Assembly: GCF_027596085.1 (NCBI RefSeq)
Contig: NC_072460.1
Span: 9,286,231 to 9,350,230 of the forward strand
Origin: Anoplopoma fimbria
Lineage: Eukaryota; Chordata; Actinopteri; Perciformes; Anoplopomatidae
Reading direction: 5' to 3'
DNA length: 64,000 nt
The notes under the pieces were generated by a model. The model saw only the letters and a list, made by a program, of their open reading frames with translations, did no database searches and had not been told where the DNA came from. A program made the translations under genes and the position numbers. How positions within the stretch are numbered: the first letter of the stretch is position 1; each line of letters opens with the position of its first letter. Below, piece after piece: positions 1-11,862 of the stretch.

Positions 1-397
1 TAAGCGCTGTCAAAACAGAGGCTTTCTGATTGGATTGTGGACGTGATTCTCCATACTTATAAGTCACAGGGCCTACCTGCCCCTAGTAATGTGAAGTGTC
101 TCTCTACTCAGAGTGTGTCCACATCCTGGGCAGCCTTGAATTGGGTCTCTCTACAAGAGATCTGTGCGGCTGCAACCTGGGAATCTTCATGTACCTTTGC
201 TCTCTTTTACCGTGTCAATGGGGCTGCTCCTCATGCCATGACAGCGGCAGTCCTGTCAACGGCTTCCCTTTCTTAGTGCGGTAAGCATTGCTTGTGACCT
301 TGGGGGTATAAGTCATCCAGTGCTAAAGCACCACCATCTGGCAGTCAGGAAGAATGAAATAGAACGAGAGATACGTATCTAACTACGGTTCTATGAA
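1..397 (+). mobile_element. 3' end of a DIRS-like retrotransposon (tyrosine recombinase C-terminus)
   Basis: The frame open from base 4 to about 276 reads as the C-terminal part of a DIRS-type tyrosine recombinase, the enzyme that integrates circular DIRS cDNA. It ends with the signature block SWAALNWVSLQEICAAATW followed by FALFYRVN, which carries the nucleophilic tyrosine. The preceding H-x-x-R-like block reads CLSTQSVS. DIRS recombinases usually have a histidine and an arginine here, so two catalytic residues look lost. The non-coding tail to about 397 (acidic 'SGSQEE'-like stretch, then AT-rich) resembles other fish DIRS 3' ends. The rest of the element lies left of the window. A dead copy; family call from motif memory. 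Confidence 0.65.
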
Positions 398-1427
398 TTA
401 TGGGTGACCCTTGTGTTCCTTCAATTATATGAAGTTTGCCAGTGCCGTATGCTGAAAAACAGCCCCACACCATGATGTTCCCACCTCCAAACTTCACTGT
501 TGGTATGGTGTTTTTGGGGTGATGTGCAGTGCCATTTGACCTCCAAACATGGTATGTATTATGGCATCCAAAGAGTTCAATTTTAGTCTCATCTGACCAG
601 AATTCTCCCAGTATTTCACAGGCTAATGTTTGTCTAAATGTTGTGCAGTAAACTTTAAACGAGCTTCAACATGCTTTTTCTTCAGCAATGGAGTCTTGCG
701 TGGTGAGCGTGCATATAGGCCATGGCGGTTGAGTGCATTACTTATTGTTTTCTTTGAAACAATTGTACCTGCTAATTCCAGGTCTTTCTGAAGCTCTCCA
801 CAAGTGGTCCTTGGCTCTTGGACAACTCTTCTGATAATTATTTTCACTCCTCTGTCAGAAATCTTGCGAGGAGCACCTGGTTGTGGCCGGTTTATGGTGA
901 AATTATGTTCTTTCCACTACCGGATTATGGCCCCAACAGTGCTCACTGGAACATTCAGAAGTTTAGAAATCCTTCTGTAACCAATGCCATCAGTATGTTT
1001 TGCAACAATAAGGTTGCGAAGGTCTTGAGAGAGCTCTTTGCTTTTACCCATCATGAGATGTTTCTTGTGTGACACCTTGGTAATGAGACACCTTTTTATA
1101 GGCCATCAGTTCGGACTGAACCAGCTGATATTAATTTGCACTGACAAGGGGCAGGATTGCTTTCTAATTACTGATAGATTTCAGCTGGTGTCTTGGCTTT
1201 CCATGCCTTTTTGCACCTCCCTTTCTTCATGTGTTCAATACTTTTCCCTGTCATTCCATTTTATTACACATAACTTAATTTCTGAACTTATTTGTTTGGT
1301 TTTCTTTGTATGTATGGATTACTTGGGTTGTTACCGACATCTGGTAAACATGTCATGTCAATAGCACCTTTAAAAATGTATTTACTGAGAAAAATGGTGA
1401 CGTGTTTAATACTTATACCCTCTGTAT
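398..1427 (-). mobile_element. Tc1-like DNA transposon, 3'-truncated, inserted in an L2 LINE
   Basis: Read on the minus strand this has a Tc1 layout: a terminal/UTR segment (about 1427-1100), a TATA box at 1093-1102 and a transposase starting at 1051. The right end meets L2 sequence at a TA-rich point; the corresponding L2 sequence at about 15,320 is uninterrupted, and TA is the Tc1 target. The left end is cut inside the catalytic domain and abuts the DIRS tail, so the second terminal repeat is missing. Confidence 0.8.
401..1051 (-). pseudogene. Tc1 transposase, truncated and interrupted
   Basis: DDE transposase of the Tc1 family, which binds terminal repeats and moves the element by cut and paste. 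The start ATG at 1051-1049 opens with MGKSKELSQDLRNLIV, the usual N-terminus of fish Tc1 transposases. Two helix-turn-helix modules follow; the second ([12 protein letters not shown]) lies in the longest intact frame, 847-623. The first catalytic Asp block ([10 protein letters not shown]) is near 600-570. At least two in-frame stops (about residue 48, and after KHLDKH) and loss of everything beyond about residue 215, including the last two acidic catalytic residues, make it non-functional. Confidence 0.85.
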
Positions 1428-3835
1428 ATAAGGTGAATAATATTGGTCCAAGCACAGACCCTCATGGAACTCTGTGACTGACTTTGGTTTTCATAGAGGT
1501 TTCATTGTTTACATATACCAACTGAGATCAGTCGGATAAATACGACTTAAACCAGCTAAGTGCTGTTCCTTTAATGCCACCCAAATGCTCCAGTCTCTGT
1601 TATAAGATTTGAGGGTCAATGGTGGTGGAAACAGCACTAAGGTCTAACAAGACAAGTACAGAGACAAGTCCTTTGTCTGATGCAATTATAAGGTCATTTG
1701 GAATCTTCACCAGTGCTGTTTCTGTGCTTGATGCACTCTAAATCCTGATTGAAAATCCTCAAATAAACTATTGTCTATTGAAAGTCACACAACTGATTGC
1801 AACTGTTTTCACAAGGATCTTAGAGAGAGGTTAGATATAGGTCTATAGTTAGCCAACACCTCTGGATCAAGAGTAGGTTTCTTAAGAAGAGGTTTAATTA
1901 CAGCTACTTTGGTACATGGCCTGTTATTAAAGACGGATTCATAATTTCTAATTAAGAATTGCTAACTAAAGGTAAAACTTCCTTAAGCAGCCTAGTAGGG
2001 ATCGGGTCTCAGTGACAGGTGGAAGGTTTAGATGTAGAAATTACACGGCTCAATGGAGCTGTGACTCTCTGTCAGCCTGGCTACAGTGCTGAAGAAAAAC
2101 CCGGGGTTTGTTTTGTTTTTCTCTATAAATGCTGAGGAATAGGCTGCTCTGGCATGTAACCTTCTTATATATTTTAAGACTATCTCATCAGACAAACCGA
2201 GATTCTTCCCAAATGGTGGAAAGCCATATCCTTTCAAGTTTTCGCAATGTTTGCTTTAAATCACAGGTTTGAGGGTTATACCCTGGCGCAAACTTTTATT
2301 ATCTTCTGTTTTAAAGGACAATAAGTCTAGTGTAATTTGCAGTGAGCCTGTAGCACTATCGACAAGGACATCAGAGTCCTCTGTTATATCGCGATATGGT
2401 ATTGAATTAAATGTAGATGGAATCGCTTCTTTTTTTTTCTATTCTAATGCTATATGCCAGGTGGAGGGTGTGGTTAAAACAGAGAGTGGGTTTCTGTACA
2501 CTCTGACAGAAGCCAATCAAATCTAATAATGAAATGTAGTACTAAGGCTATCATTATCAACATTCACATGAATATTCAAATCACATACAATAATTACTTT
2601 ATCTGTTTTGAGGACTAAACTTGATAAGAACTCTGAAAATTCCGATAGTAATTCAGAATACAGACCTAGACCACTATAACAAATATAATTGGATGTAATG
2701 CTTTCCAGGTTGGGTTTGAGTCAAAGATGGCTGCTACTCCACCTCTTCGGCCTGTGCCTCGAGGAATATGAGTATTAAAATGACTTGGAGGAGTGTGTTC
2801 ATTTAGGCAAACATATTCTTCATGACACAGCCAGTTTCAGTTTATTAAATAATTTACTAGTACAGCTAGATGACAGATCTGATATTTAAGAGTCCACATT
2901 TAATTTTTCTATTTTGTTGCACTGTTGCATTGGTGGTTTTAACTTTTATTAGGTTCTTTTGTATAACCCCTCTTCTTTTTACGTTTGATTGAAATAATTT
3001 AAGTGGCCGTGGGGCAGACACATTCTCTATAGGGTATTGTGTGGGTAACTGCTCTAATGGAAGCGTAGTGAAGTGTAAGACTGGAACTCTGCTTCCTTGT
3101 CTCAACTCTGGGTTGTCATGGGTCAGATTTCTAGATATGATATCCGCTCCATCCAAAGTGGGATGAATGCCGTCACCCCTTAACAGAACAGGTTTTCCCC
3201 AGAAAGTCTGCCAATTATCTACAAAGCACACATTGTTTGCTGGACACCACCTCAACAGCCGGCAGCGGAATTATGACATGTGCCTATACATTTCATCATT
3301 GATCAGGTTTTGGAGGTGGCCAGAGAAAACTACGGAGTCTGACATTGTCTTTACGTATGAACACACCAAGTACACATTCATTTTAGTGACCTCCGAGTGG
3401 CGTCATCGGGTGTCATTACTGCTGCCGAAGTGAATTACAATCTTACCATATTTATGCCTCCCCATAGCCAGCAGTTTTCAATATGATTCAATGTTGCCCG
3501 CTCTGGCCCCGGGAATTCATGTGACTATGGCCCCTGTCTTCGCTAACTTCACATTTCTCAAAATGGAGCTGCTGCTAACAACAGTTGGTTTCTCAGCGGG
3601 TGTGTCGTTGGGTGGGGGGAACCGGTGAGAAACGTGAAGTGGTTGGTGGTCCGCTTCGATTTCAACTTATTCTTCCTTCGGACAGTCACCCAGCCTCCCG
3701 GCTGCTTGGCTAGCAGATGTTATGTCTGGTCGGCCCGCACCGGCTACAGGGGGGGACTTCGTCGGTGCTCGGGCCCAAATAATGGGTGAATTAATGTGTT
3801 CTTCTCTTTAATGTTGCAGCTGGAAAAGATGGAGC
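1428..3835 (-). mobile_element. L2-clade LINE copy 1 (5' two thirds, minus strand)
   Basis: On the minus strand: an ORF1 remnant (3835-2880), start of ORF2 with APE endonuclease (2880-2450), the linker, then reverse transcriptase to about 1428, where a Tc1 element interrupts it. It matches L2 copy 2 (15,321-16,787) along its length, with many stops and small gaps. Upstream of that it preserves sequence copy 2 lacks. No 3' UTR or GAATT tail is present. Confidence 0.8.
2870..3800 (-). pseudogene. L2 ORF1 remnant with SGNH-esterase motifs
   Basis: Some L2/CR1 LINEs encode an ORF1 protein with an SGNH-hydrolase (esterase) fold, thought to act in RNP formation or membrane association. This copy shows the family blocks in order: IPGARAGNIES, then HFGSSNDTR (block III GxND-like, about 3450-3405), then [12 protein letters not shown] and [11 protein letters not shown] (block V D-x-x-H, about 3180-3150). 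It runs into [11 protein letters not shown] at 2900-2868, the usual opening of the L2 endonuclease. The longest open part is 129 codons (3255-2866); stops and frame changes disrupt the rest. Confidence 0.65.
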
Positions 3836-4560
3836 TCATTCAAACTACTTTATATACTTCTGGGTATTATAATATTTAACAATACATCATCATTAGGGCC
3901 CGACTTGGTCTGTGTGTTCTTAAGACCTGTACAAAGAAAAGTTATCAAAATCTTGAGTGCTTGAAAATTTCCGCTATTTATAATTTTGGGGAGAAAAAAA
4001 TAATTGTGAACTCTTTCTAAACCATTGGACCGATTGCTCTCAAATTTGCTGTGGAGTATCAATAGAAGGAGGCAATCAAAGTGTATCAAACACTTTTCAA
4101 TATTTCATTGCTTTAAAAAGGGCCTGGCTCCAAATATCAATAGACCTAATTCCACATCCATTTTCCCAAACATCAGCAAACTTGCTGCTAATGTCCACAA
4201 CAGTACCTGAAACAGACCTTGCAAATTCCATTCAAATACACTAATAGGGGGCGGAACAGGAAGTCAGCCATTTTATGTAGTTTTTTTGGCATTTTTTACC
4301 ACTTTGTCTTTTACAGGGGATGTTCTTTACTTTTGTCATTTACAGGGGATGTTCTTTAACAAACTCTTCCTACAGATAACGTACAGACACAGGTGATCTT
4401 GTGATCTTACAACTGAACAAGTTTGGGTTGATGATTATTTGAAAGGGGAGCAGCCTCCTGCTACACCAACAGGCAGAGTATCGGGGGGTTGTGCTTGACA
4501 TTTAAATGCTGCCAGCCGCTCTGTTTGACCACAAACTGAGGGACCTGCTGCAGGCAAGGG
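3836..4560. repeat. Non-coding dispersed repeat, copy 1
   Basis: The stretch 3890-4375 is clearly related to 37,960-38,280: shared blocks include 'ctccaaatatcaat', 'tacctgaaacagac', 'taatagggggcggaacagg' and 'tttacaggggatgttcttta'. No coding potential is seen. Probably a non-autonomous DNA transposon family; superfamily not determined. 4380-4560 shows nothing I recognise. Confidence 0.6.
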
Positions 4561-4830
4561 TGTAATGGTGACACTGTTGACCATCATGCAGGTGCTGGAG
4601 TTTGTGGCAGCAGGAGCTCAAGCGGGTTGTCAGCCTTTGTTTGGATGCTATGAAGCACTAGATGCTTGGTTACCATTGGTTGGTTGTGTCGCACCTAGTA
4701 CTGCTACTACTATGATTACTAGTTACTGTACTACTACTACTGCTGCCTCATCTGCAGTTGCTACTATTGCTACTACTGCTTGGTGCTGCTTACTGCAACT
4801 AGTACCACTACTACTCTAAATGCTATGGCT
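4561..4830. repeat. CTA/CTG-rich low-complexity tract
   Basis: Between 4695 and 4815 the sequence is dominated by imperfect CTA/CTG triplets (ctactactac, actgctgcc), an old triplet microsatellite. The 84-codon open frame over it is a by-product of the repeat. Confidence 0.55.
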
Positions 4831-4837
4831 CATGTTG

Positions 4838-5003
4838 TGTTCAGCAGGGGAGGAAAACTGCAGACCTACACCTCTTTAGTGTCGTGTGGAGATTGGGGAC
4901 AGTGCCTGCGAAGTGGCAGACCGGGGCGGTGGTTCCAATTTTAAAAAAGGGGGACCGGAGAGTGCTACAATTATCGGAGTATCACACTGCTAGACAACAG
5001 AGA
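4838..5003 (+). mobile_element. Short Rex3-like (RTE) LINE fragment with internal deletion
   Basis: Two pieces matching the Rex3-like copy at 19.4-22.6 kb are joined: 4838-4870 matches about 20,925-20,953, and 4878-5000 matches about 21,205-21,315 (the 'tggcagaccggggcggtggtt' RT stretch). It abuts the Gypsy gag directly, so the Gypsy leader and 5' LTR are missing at this junction. Confidence 0.7.
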
Positions 5004-5010
5004 GCAACAC

Positions 5011-6435
5011 ATGATAAAGATGGAGCAACTCCAGGACGAGATCATTGCAGTGTTATGGACACTTGAGAAACCGGAACTCATCAATGTGTGTCAGCATCTT
5101 AAGTGCAGTGAACCAACAGGGGAGGGATTCAGAGGACAGTCCTATCGGGCCTTGATTCGGCTAACAGAGAGCACTTTGGATGATATTGAAGAGGCTAAGG
5201 AATCTCATGTGTTCCAGCAGTTTATCAGTGATCTCCATCAGTCTTTACAAGAACATGTAATTGACATTACAACAAACGATATACAACAAACTGATCGTAG
5301 TGAAATAGACATCCTGAAACAAGAGTAAACACAGCTTTAGCAGGCTCAGGCAGAGGCACGCCGTGTTCTAGAGGAGAAGATTGAAGCTTTGGGGACCCAG
5401 TTTAGCACAACAGCGGTAAGAAAGAGTGAAGTCAAGCAGACTGCCGCCCTCACGGCACCAGAAGTCACTTTAAGAAAAGATTTCCGGATCTGGGGTCAGA
5501 TAGGGGAGGCCGGACAGAAGGACAAATTATCTTTCACCAACCTGACCTCCCACTTTCCACATCAAGAACCATTCTGAGAGGACATTATTAGGTGGACTCA
5601 TCATCTGATCTGCTCCATAGACTCATATTCCAAGACACTATGGAGTCTGTTGAAGGGTTTTTGTTCAGGGCAATAGAGCTCAGAGAGAAATTGCTCTGGA
5701 AGTCTTGTGATGAAGATGAAGGGGAGCAGTTTAGCCCAGACTTAATCCAGCGTAAATTCCTGTGCTCATTAGAAACTGGTCTGCTTAGTGAGGCCGTGAA
5801 GTTTCAGTTAAAACCTCACCTTAGCAAACCCCAGAGTTACAGATAAGGTTCTGATAGAAAAGATAAATGAGGCTACCAGTCTTGAGTTAGAACGTCAAAA
5901 CAAATTTAAGAGAAACATTTCAATTAAGCCACCAAGAGCAAATGAGAGTCACACAGAGCTGCAATCCATCACCAGTCAGTTGCCTCTGAACAGTGAAATA
6001 GACATAAATGATGAAACACAGACGAAAGGGGGTGTGGTAGTCTCCACAAAGATAAAACAAGGACAGAGTAAAGTACCTGATCCTGAAACTGTTAAGCTGA
6101 TTGAAGGCCTCAAGGCTGATGTTCTTGAAGCGAAGACAATGTTCGATAGAACATTAGAAGCAACAAAGTCAAGGCCCAATTCAGATCCCCTGCCATCAAC
6201 AGCAGCAAGATGGGCTAGAGGATGCCAGGTATGCAGAGCAGCTCAGATTGGGGACACATGTAGACGCTGCTATCGCTGTGGGCAGGAAGGTCATCTTTCT
6301 CGTGGCTGTAGACAAAACAGATTCACGCAGGGAAACGGGAGAGGGCTGGGACCCACAGTAGCCCATCCACTCTCCAGGTCCCAAGTAAAATTAGTTTCTC
6401 TGCAAAACAACCCTTCACCTTCACAAAACCCATAA
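5011..6435 (+). pseudogene. Gypsy-1 gag with CCHC zinc knuckle
   Basis: Gag packages element RNA. The first open block (5011-5328, 105 codons) is the acidic helical N-terminus typical of fish Gypsy gag (EKPELINVCQHLK, then ALIRLTESTLDDIEE). Stops at 5326 and 5577 and frame changes break the middle; DSSSDLLHRLIF...LKPHLSKP is the capsid-like part. The last block (5980-6435) ends with CYRCGQEGHLSRGC at 6268-6309, a C-x2-C-x4-H-x4-C knuckle for RNA binding, preceded by an extra Cys cluster (CQVCRAAQIGDTC). No intact reading frame survives. Confidence 0.75.
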
Positions 6436-6437
6436 AA

Positions 6438-7198
6438 TTGGCCCTGTTATGCGTTTTTTTGCCTTTCGTATGTATATATATATATATATATACATTTTAC
6501 ATGTAAAAGGTCCGTAGAGTGTAAAACCTGAACTCCACGCCTAAAAGGAGTTACCCTCCCCCTCAGAATCACTGCTCCTGAGCTGCCAGAAACGGCTCGA
6601 TTGAATCCTCTCCTTCACTTCTGTAACATTATGAGGTCATAATGTTACAGAAGTTACGTAAAACTCCTTCCAGCTAGTTTGACCCGCCCTCAAACAACAA
6701 CTCCGAAGGAAGAGGTTTTTTTTTGCGGCCGTCATGTCGAGAATACGCTGAGCTCTGCTCTGCGAGGGGAAATGTCCTTTGTTTGGACTTCCAAAGGCAG
6801 AGGAAATTAAAAAAAAAGTGGCTACATTTCATTTTTGACGCCAGAGCAATACAACGAAAAATTAATGTTGTGTTCGCTGCATTTTGCCGAGGACAGCTTC
6901 GACAGTGTTTTGAACAGCTCTGGAAGACTGGGCTGAATTCTGTTTGTAAGGGGTGGGACATTTCCGACGCAGGCAAAACATTGACCAATCACAACAAAGC
7001 AGGCTAGCTGACCAATCAGGGCAGACTTTGCTTTCTGGAGGGAGGAGCAAGCGCTACAACGGAGCATTTCAGAGAGAGGGTGAGAAGAGGTGCTGCAGGA
7101 CAGCCAGGATAAGAAAAACAAGGTGGATTATGAGTTGTGTTGTAACTGTAACTTGAGATAAAAAAAATGCATCTGGAAAATAGCATAATAGGGCCTGT
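6438..7198. mobile_element. ~760-bp non-autonomous DNA transposon (MITE-like) inside Gypsy-1
   Basis: Non-coding sequence interrupts the Gypsy between gag and protease. Its ends are imperfect inverted repeats: 'ggccctgttatgc' at 6440 and, inverted, 'ggccctattatgc' at 7182-7194. A second copy of the right half lies in opposite orientation at 38,311-38,612, beginning with the same terminal block. A (TA)n run sits near the left end (about 6473-6492). No clear target-site duplication, so the superfamily is uncertain (hAT-like is a guess). Open frames inside on both strands are not supported as genes. Confidence 0.7.
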
Positions 7199-7336
7199 TT
7201 AAGGGATCACACAAACACTTTCTCTGCCACCCAACAGCCAGATAGTGATACATCTACCGGCTATTTGCCCTCACAAACGCAAAACCAAGCTCATCAGTCT
7301 CATCGGAAGAAGATGCATGGTCTAGTGCCACCTAGA

Positions 7337-7645
7337 CAATGTTCCAGTTGAGGCTCTGTGGGACACTGGAGCTCAGGCAAGTCTCATCAATAATGAGTGG
7401 TGGAAACAACATCTTCCATACAGCACTGTCAGGCCACTTGCTGAGCTTTTGGGGGTAGAACCACTGGTAGCATTAGCTGCAAATGGGAGTGAAATTCCAT
7501 ATGACTGATGGGTAGAGACAGAGTTTTATTTGGACTGTGACACTCACCCAGAAAACATAGTCCTAGTCCCCATGTTAGTATCCAGTGATCCTAAAGTTGC
7601 CCATTATTGGATTCAACGTGATTGAACAAGTAGTGGGTAAGTGGG
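7337..7645 (+). pseudogene. Gypsy-1 retropepsin-like protease
   Basis: Aspartic protease that would cut the Gag-Pol polyprotein. The frame at about 7340 reads VEALWDTGAQASLINNEWW; the active-site D-T-G-A is at 7362-7373. About 75 residues later comes the flap/second-loop equivalent IIGFNVIEQ (about 7607-7633), usual in fish Gypsy proteases, but only after a frame change near 7595 and a stop near 7506. Confidence 0.7.
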
Positions 7646-9566
7646 GTAAGCGGCAGCCAAAATCACACAACACCCAGAAAATCAGCAGAATCTTATCTGT
7701 GTCAGTGAAAACAGCCAAATCGATGCTAACATTACTACAAACACCAGACCCAAACCAAAGTATGGGGACAGTGCTGACAGGAAAGAGGGGGATACACTTG
7801 GCTGCTGAACAGATGACCACTACGTATGTCCGTGCACATGTTGGAGACAAGTTTGCAGAACAAAGCCTGCTGTTTGTTCCAGATAAACTGTCACAGCTAC
7901 CCAAAGGTCTGGTCATCCAAGAAGGACTGGTCACTGTCAGTAAGGGAAGGTCAGTGTACATCCCAGTCTCAGTAGCCAACACCAACAAACTTGAAGTCAC
8001 TTTAATCCCTCGCACCATTCTGGGACACTTGGAAGAAATAAAAGCAGTGTATCCCATCACAGTGGAGTCCTCTGATAAGACACCAGGCACAACTGGACAA
8101 GACACCTCACAGCCTCCAATCCAGCTAAGTGAAGTGACCAGCAACCCACAGCACAGCCAAAAGCCATCTCAGTGGGATCCTCCTGTTAACTTAGATCATC
8201 TTAGCGAAGACCAGCAGCAGATTGTAATACAACTGTTACGAGAAGAATGTAATGCTTTTTCGTATGATGACAAGGACGTTGGATGCATTCCCACTTTAAG
8301 TATGCACATCACACTACATGACATGACACCTGTTCGCAAAACATACATATCAGTGCCAAGATCTGCTGAATCGTGGACAGATTTCAGAGTCAAGGTCACC
8401 TTACTCCTCTCAGATTGTGTGCGTTCGGAAAAAGTCAGGTGAACTGAGGTTGTGCTGGGACTACAGAGAACTCAACAGAAAATCTCTACCAGACGGGCCC
8501 CTAATTATCAGAATCCAGGATATGCTAGACTCCCTGCATGGCAGCTCCTGGTTTTCAGTGCTTGATCAGGGCAAAGCACATCACCAGGGGTTCCTGGACC
8601 CAGAAAGTTGCCCCCTCATAGCCTTCATAACCCCATGGGGCTTGTACCAGTGGAACCGCATACCATTTGGCCTCAGCTCAGCACCGGCACCGGCAGAGTT
8701 CCAAAGTAGTATGGAGGACTGTCTGAGGGGCCTTCACCTGCCAACCGTATTTGGACGACAACCTTGTCCATTCTCCTTCGTTTGACAGTCATGTGGGCCA
8801 TATCCGGGTTGTCCTGCAGAGATACCAAAAGCATGGTGTCAAAATCAGTCCACGAAAATGTGATGTCTTCAATCGGAAAGTTCGCTTCCTCGGGCGGATG
8901 GTGTCTGAAATGGGGTATACCATGGATCCAGCTGAATTAGCTCCTGTTCAAGCCCTCAGAGAGCAACCACCATCCACTGTAGGGAAGTTGAGCCGAGTTC
9001 TTGGTTTCCTCTCCTACTATAGGGCCTATATATTGCAGAGCCATTCATACTCCACTGTGAGGCCTCGCAAGAGGGCCTGGCGGCTGTCTTGTACCAGACA
9101 CAAGCAGACAAGATGAAGGTGATCACACTTGGTTCACGGACATTAAGAAAAATTATCATATGCATTCCGGAAAGTAGGAACTTTTGGCCTTAAAGTGGTC
9201 AATTTGTGAATGCTTTCGGAACCATCTTTATTACGCTCCACATTTTGTTGTCTTCACAGACAATAACCCCTTAACATATGTCCTCACAACATCAAAACTG
9301 AATGCAACAGGCCATCGGTGGGTTGGTGAACTGGCTGACTTTAACTTCACGATCAGATACCGACCAGGCAAGAGAAATGCAGATGCTGATGGGCTATCCA
9401 GGTTACCACTTGACATCAACCAGTACATGGCCCAGTGCACAGCTGAGGTAAAGCAGGACGTCATCAGGGCTGCTGTGGAGAGTGCAGTGCTACAGAGGGG
9501 GAGCACTTTTCATGAGACCACTGTAGTTAGCCAGAGTGCTATCAGGCTAGTGCAAGACACCACATA
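7585..9566 (+). pseudogene. Gypsy-1 reverse transcriptase and RNase H
   Basis: Spacer and N-terminal pol region open from 7585 to 8442, then RT after a frameshift near 8415. RT blocks: GELRLCWDYRELNRK, SWFSVLDQGKAHHQGF (catalytic Asp), ITPWGLYQWNRIPFGLSSAPA, and the YLDD box at 8748-8759, where another frameshift falls. The thumb follows (FLGRMVSEMGY, FLSYYRAYI). RNase H starts HCEASQEGL (Glu for the usual Asp), shifts frame twice, then is open from 9184 with FVVFTDNNPLTYVL and RYRPGKRNADADGLSRLP. The Gypsy frame stops at about 9566, where LINE sequence begins. Confidence 0.8.
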
Positions 9567-9833
9567 AGATAAGATAAGATAATCCTTTATTAGTCCCACA
9601 GCGGGGAAATTTGCAGGATACCAGCAGCAGAGAGGATAGCGCAAACAAGAGACATAAGTAAAAAACAAGATCAAAACAAGTATTTTAAAAAAGTAAATAA
9701 GTAATAACACAGTAAATAATGATAAATAAGTTAAAAAAAACATTAAAAATCCACAATAACTAAAATATTATATAAAGAGACGGAATAATTTTTTAGTATT
9801 GCACTTTTTTTTTTTTTTTTAGGTATGTGTGGT

Positions 9834-11862
9834 CTACTGGGAGTAGAGTTGGTTGTGCAGCCTGACAGCGGCAGAAAGGAAGGACCTGTGGTATCTCTCC
9901 TTCATACACCGGGGGTGAAGCAGCCGGTAGCTGAAGGAGCTGTACTGAGTGTCCTGCATGGGGTTGGAGGTGTTGTCCATCAGGGATGATAGCTTAACCA
10001 TCATTCTCCTGTCTCCCACCACTTACACTGTATCTAGTGGACATCCCAGGACACAGCTGGCCTTCCTGACAAGTTTGTTTGGTCTCTTCCTGTCGGCTGT
10101 CAAGATGCTGCTGCCCCAGCAGACCACTCCATAAAAGATGGCTGATGCCACCACAGAGTCGAAAAAGGTCATCAGGAGTGCTCCCTGCACTCCAAAGGAC
10201 CTCAGTCTCCTCAGCAGATAGAGTCTGCTCTGACCCTTTTTGTAGAGTGCATTTGTGTTGTCAGTCCAGTCCAGTTTATTGTTCAGGTGAACACCTAGGT
10301 ACTTATAAGATTTCACAATCTCAATGTCCATTCCCTGGATGTTCACGTACCAGATGAGAGTGTTTACCCTGGCGGAAATCCACCACCAGCTCTTTGGTTT
10401 TCCCTGAGTTGATCTGGAGGCGGTTCCGCTAGCACCATCCTATAAAGTCCTGTTTCAGATGATTGCACAGTCATCAGAGAACTTTTGCAGGTGACAGTTA
10501 GCAGAGTTATGTTTGAAGGTGTAAATGGTGAAGAGGAAGGGAGCCAGAACGGTTCCTTGTGGGGTGCAGGCAATCTACAACAATCAGCTGTGGTAAAGGG
10601 GGTGGAGGAGGGGCAATCTACAAGGGGTGCAGACAGTAGGGGTTGAAGCAGCAGGGATGACTGGATAGGGGGAGGGGTGGGTGACTGATCAAATCTGTTA
10701 AAGATTCAAGTTCAGGTCATTCACCCACTTTTGGTCCCCTGTAGGCTGTTGGTTGGGTCCCTTGTGGCTAGACATTGCCTTGAAGCTGTTTCAGACCCCG
10801 TTGATATTTTTCTCCTGCAGCTGTTCCTCAAATTTCCATCCTATAGTGTTTTTTCCCTTTCCTGATCCTCCTCCTCAGCTCCCTCTGCAGTCTTCAGCTC
10901 CTCCTTGTTTCCTGACCTAAATGCCCTCTTTTTCTTATTGAGGGGGGCCTTTATTTCAGGAGTGATCCAGGGTTTGCTGTTGGAAAAACACCTTACAGTC
11001 CTGGTGCGTGAGGTGTTCACACAGAAGTTAATGTAGTCCGTTATGCAGTTTGTGAGACTGTCGATGTCCTCCCCATGGGCATCACTAAAAACTTCCCACA
11101 CGGTTGAGTCAAAACAGTCCTTCAGAGCCTCATAAGCCTCATTGGACCATCTTTTCACTGTGCGAGTCACAGCTGGCTGCCTGTGTACAAACCTCTTTGG
11201 GGTTTGTACACAGGCAGGAGGTCCAGGCGGTGATCGGATCTTCCCAGGGGAGGGAGAGGTGGTGATGTAAAATAAGATAATCCTTTATTAATCCCTCAGT
11301 GGGGAAATTTACATGTATGCCTCCTTGGTGTTGGCATAGAACAGATCCAGTGTTTTATTGTATTGGGTGTGGCATGTGACATATTCAGTGAATGTGGGCA
11401 GAGTGGAGGATGGAGGGGCATGGTTAAAGTCACCAGAGAGAAGGAGGAGGGCATTGGGGTGTTGTGTCAGTAGCCTGCTTGTCGCCGAGTGGATGACGTC
11501 ACAGGCCGCCTCAGTGTTAGCAGAGGGGGAATATACACAGCTATCGCGATAACATGCGAGAATTCCCCTAGTAGGTAGTGAGGCCTTATGCTAACGGCTA
11601 ACAGCTCAATGTCCTTAGTACAGGTTTGTTCTTGAATAGTGATGTGCCCAGAGTTGCACCATCTATCATTAACAAAAACTGCCAGACCTCCTCCCTTCCT
11701 CTTATCGCTCTCCGTTGTCCTGTCCGCCCGTATGATACGGAAACCGTCTAGTGCAGCATTTGTGTCCGGAGTTAGCTCCGTTAGCCATGTCTCTGTAAAC
11801 ACCATGATGCTACACTCCCGGTATTCCCTCTGATGGCGAGTCAGCGCAGATAACTCGTCCAT
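9834..11862 (-). pseudogene. Rex1-like ORF2 remnants (APE endonuclease, linker, RT C-terminus)
   Basis: Separate open pieces on the minus strand: 11,862-11,467 (APE endonuclease; MDELSALTRHQ, TETWLTEL, KGGGLAVFVNDRW), 11,170-10,841 (linker), 10,346-10,023 (RT C-terminal region) and 10,022-9834 (last conserved block before the tail, ending AVRLHNQLYSQ). They are in different frames and the catalytic RT centre is not seen in an open frame, so the protein is dead. The order fits Jockey-superfamily LINEs. Confidence 0.6.

Noticed and set aside
6674..7156. Several ~60-100 codon frames on both strands
   Set aside because: They lie within a non-coding MITE; no family motifs, and the other copy at 38.3 kb does not preserve them.
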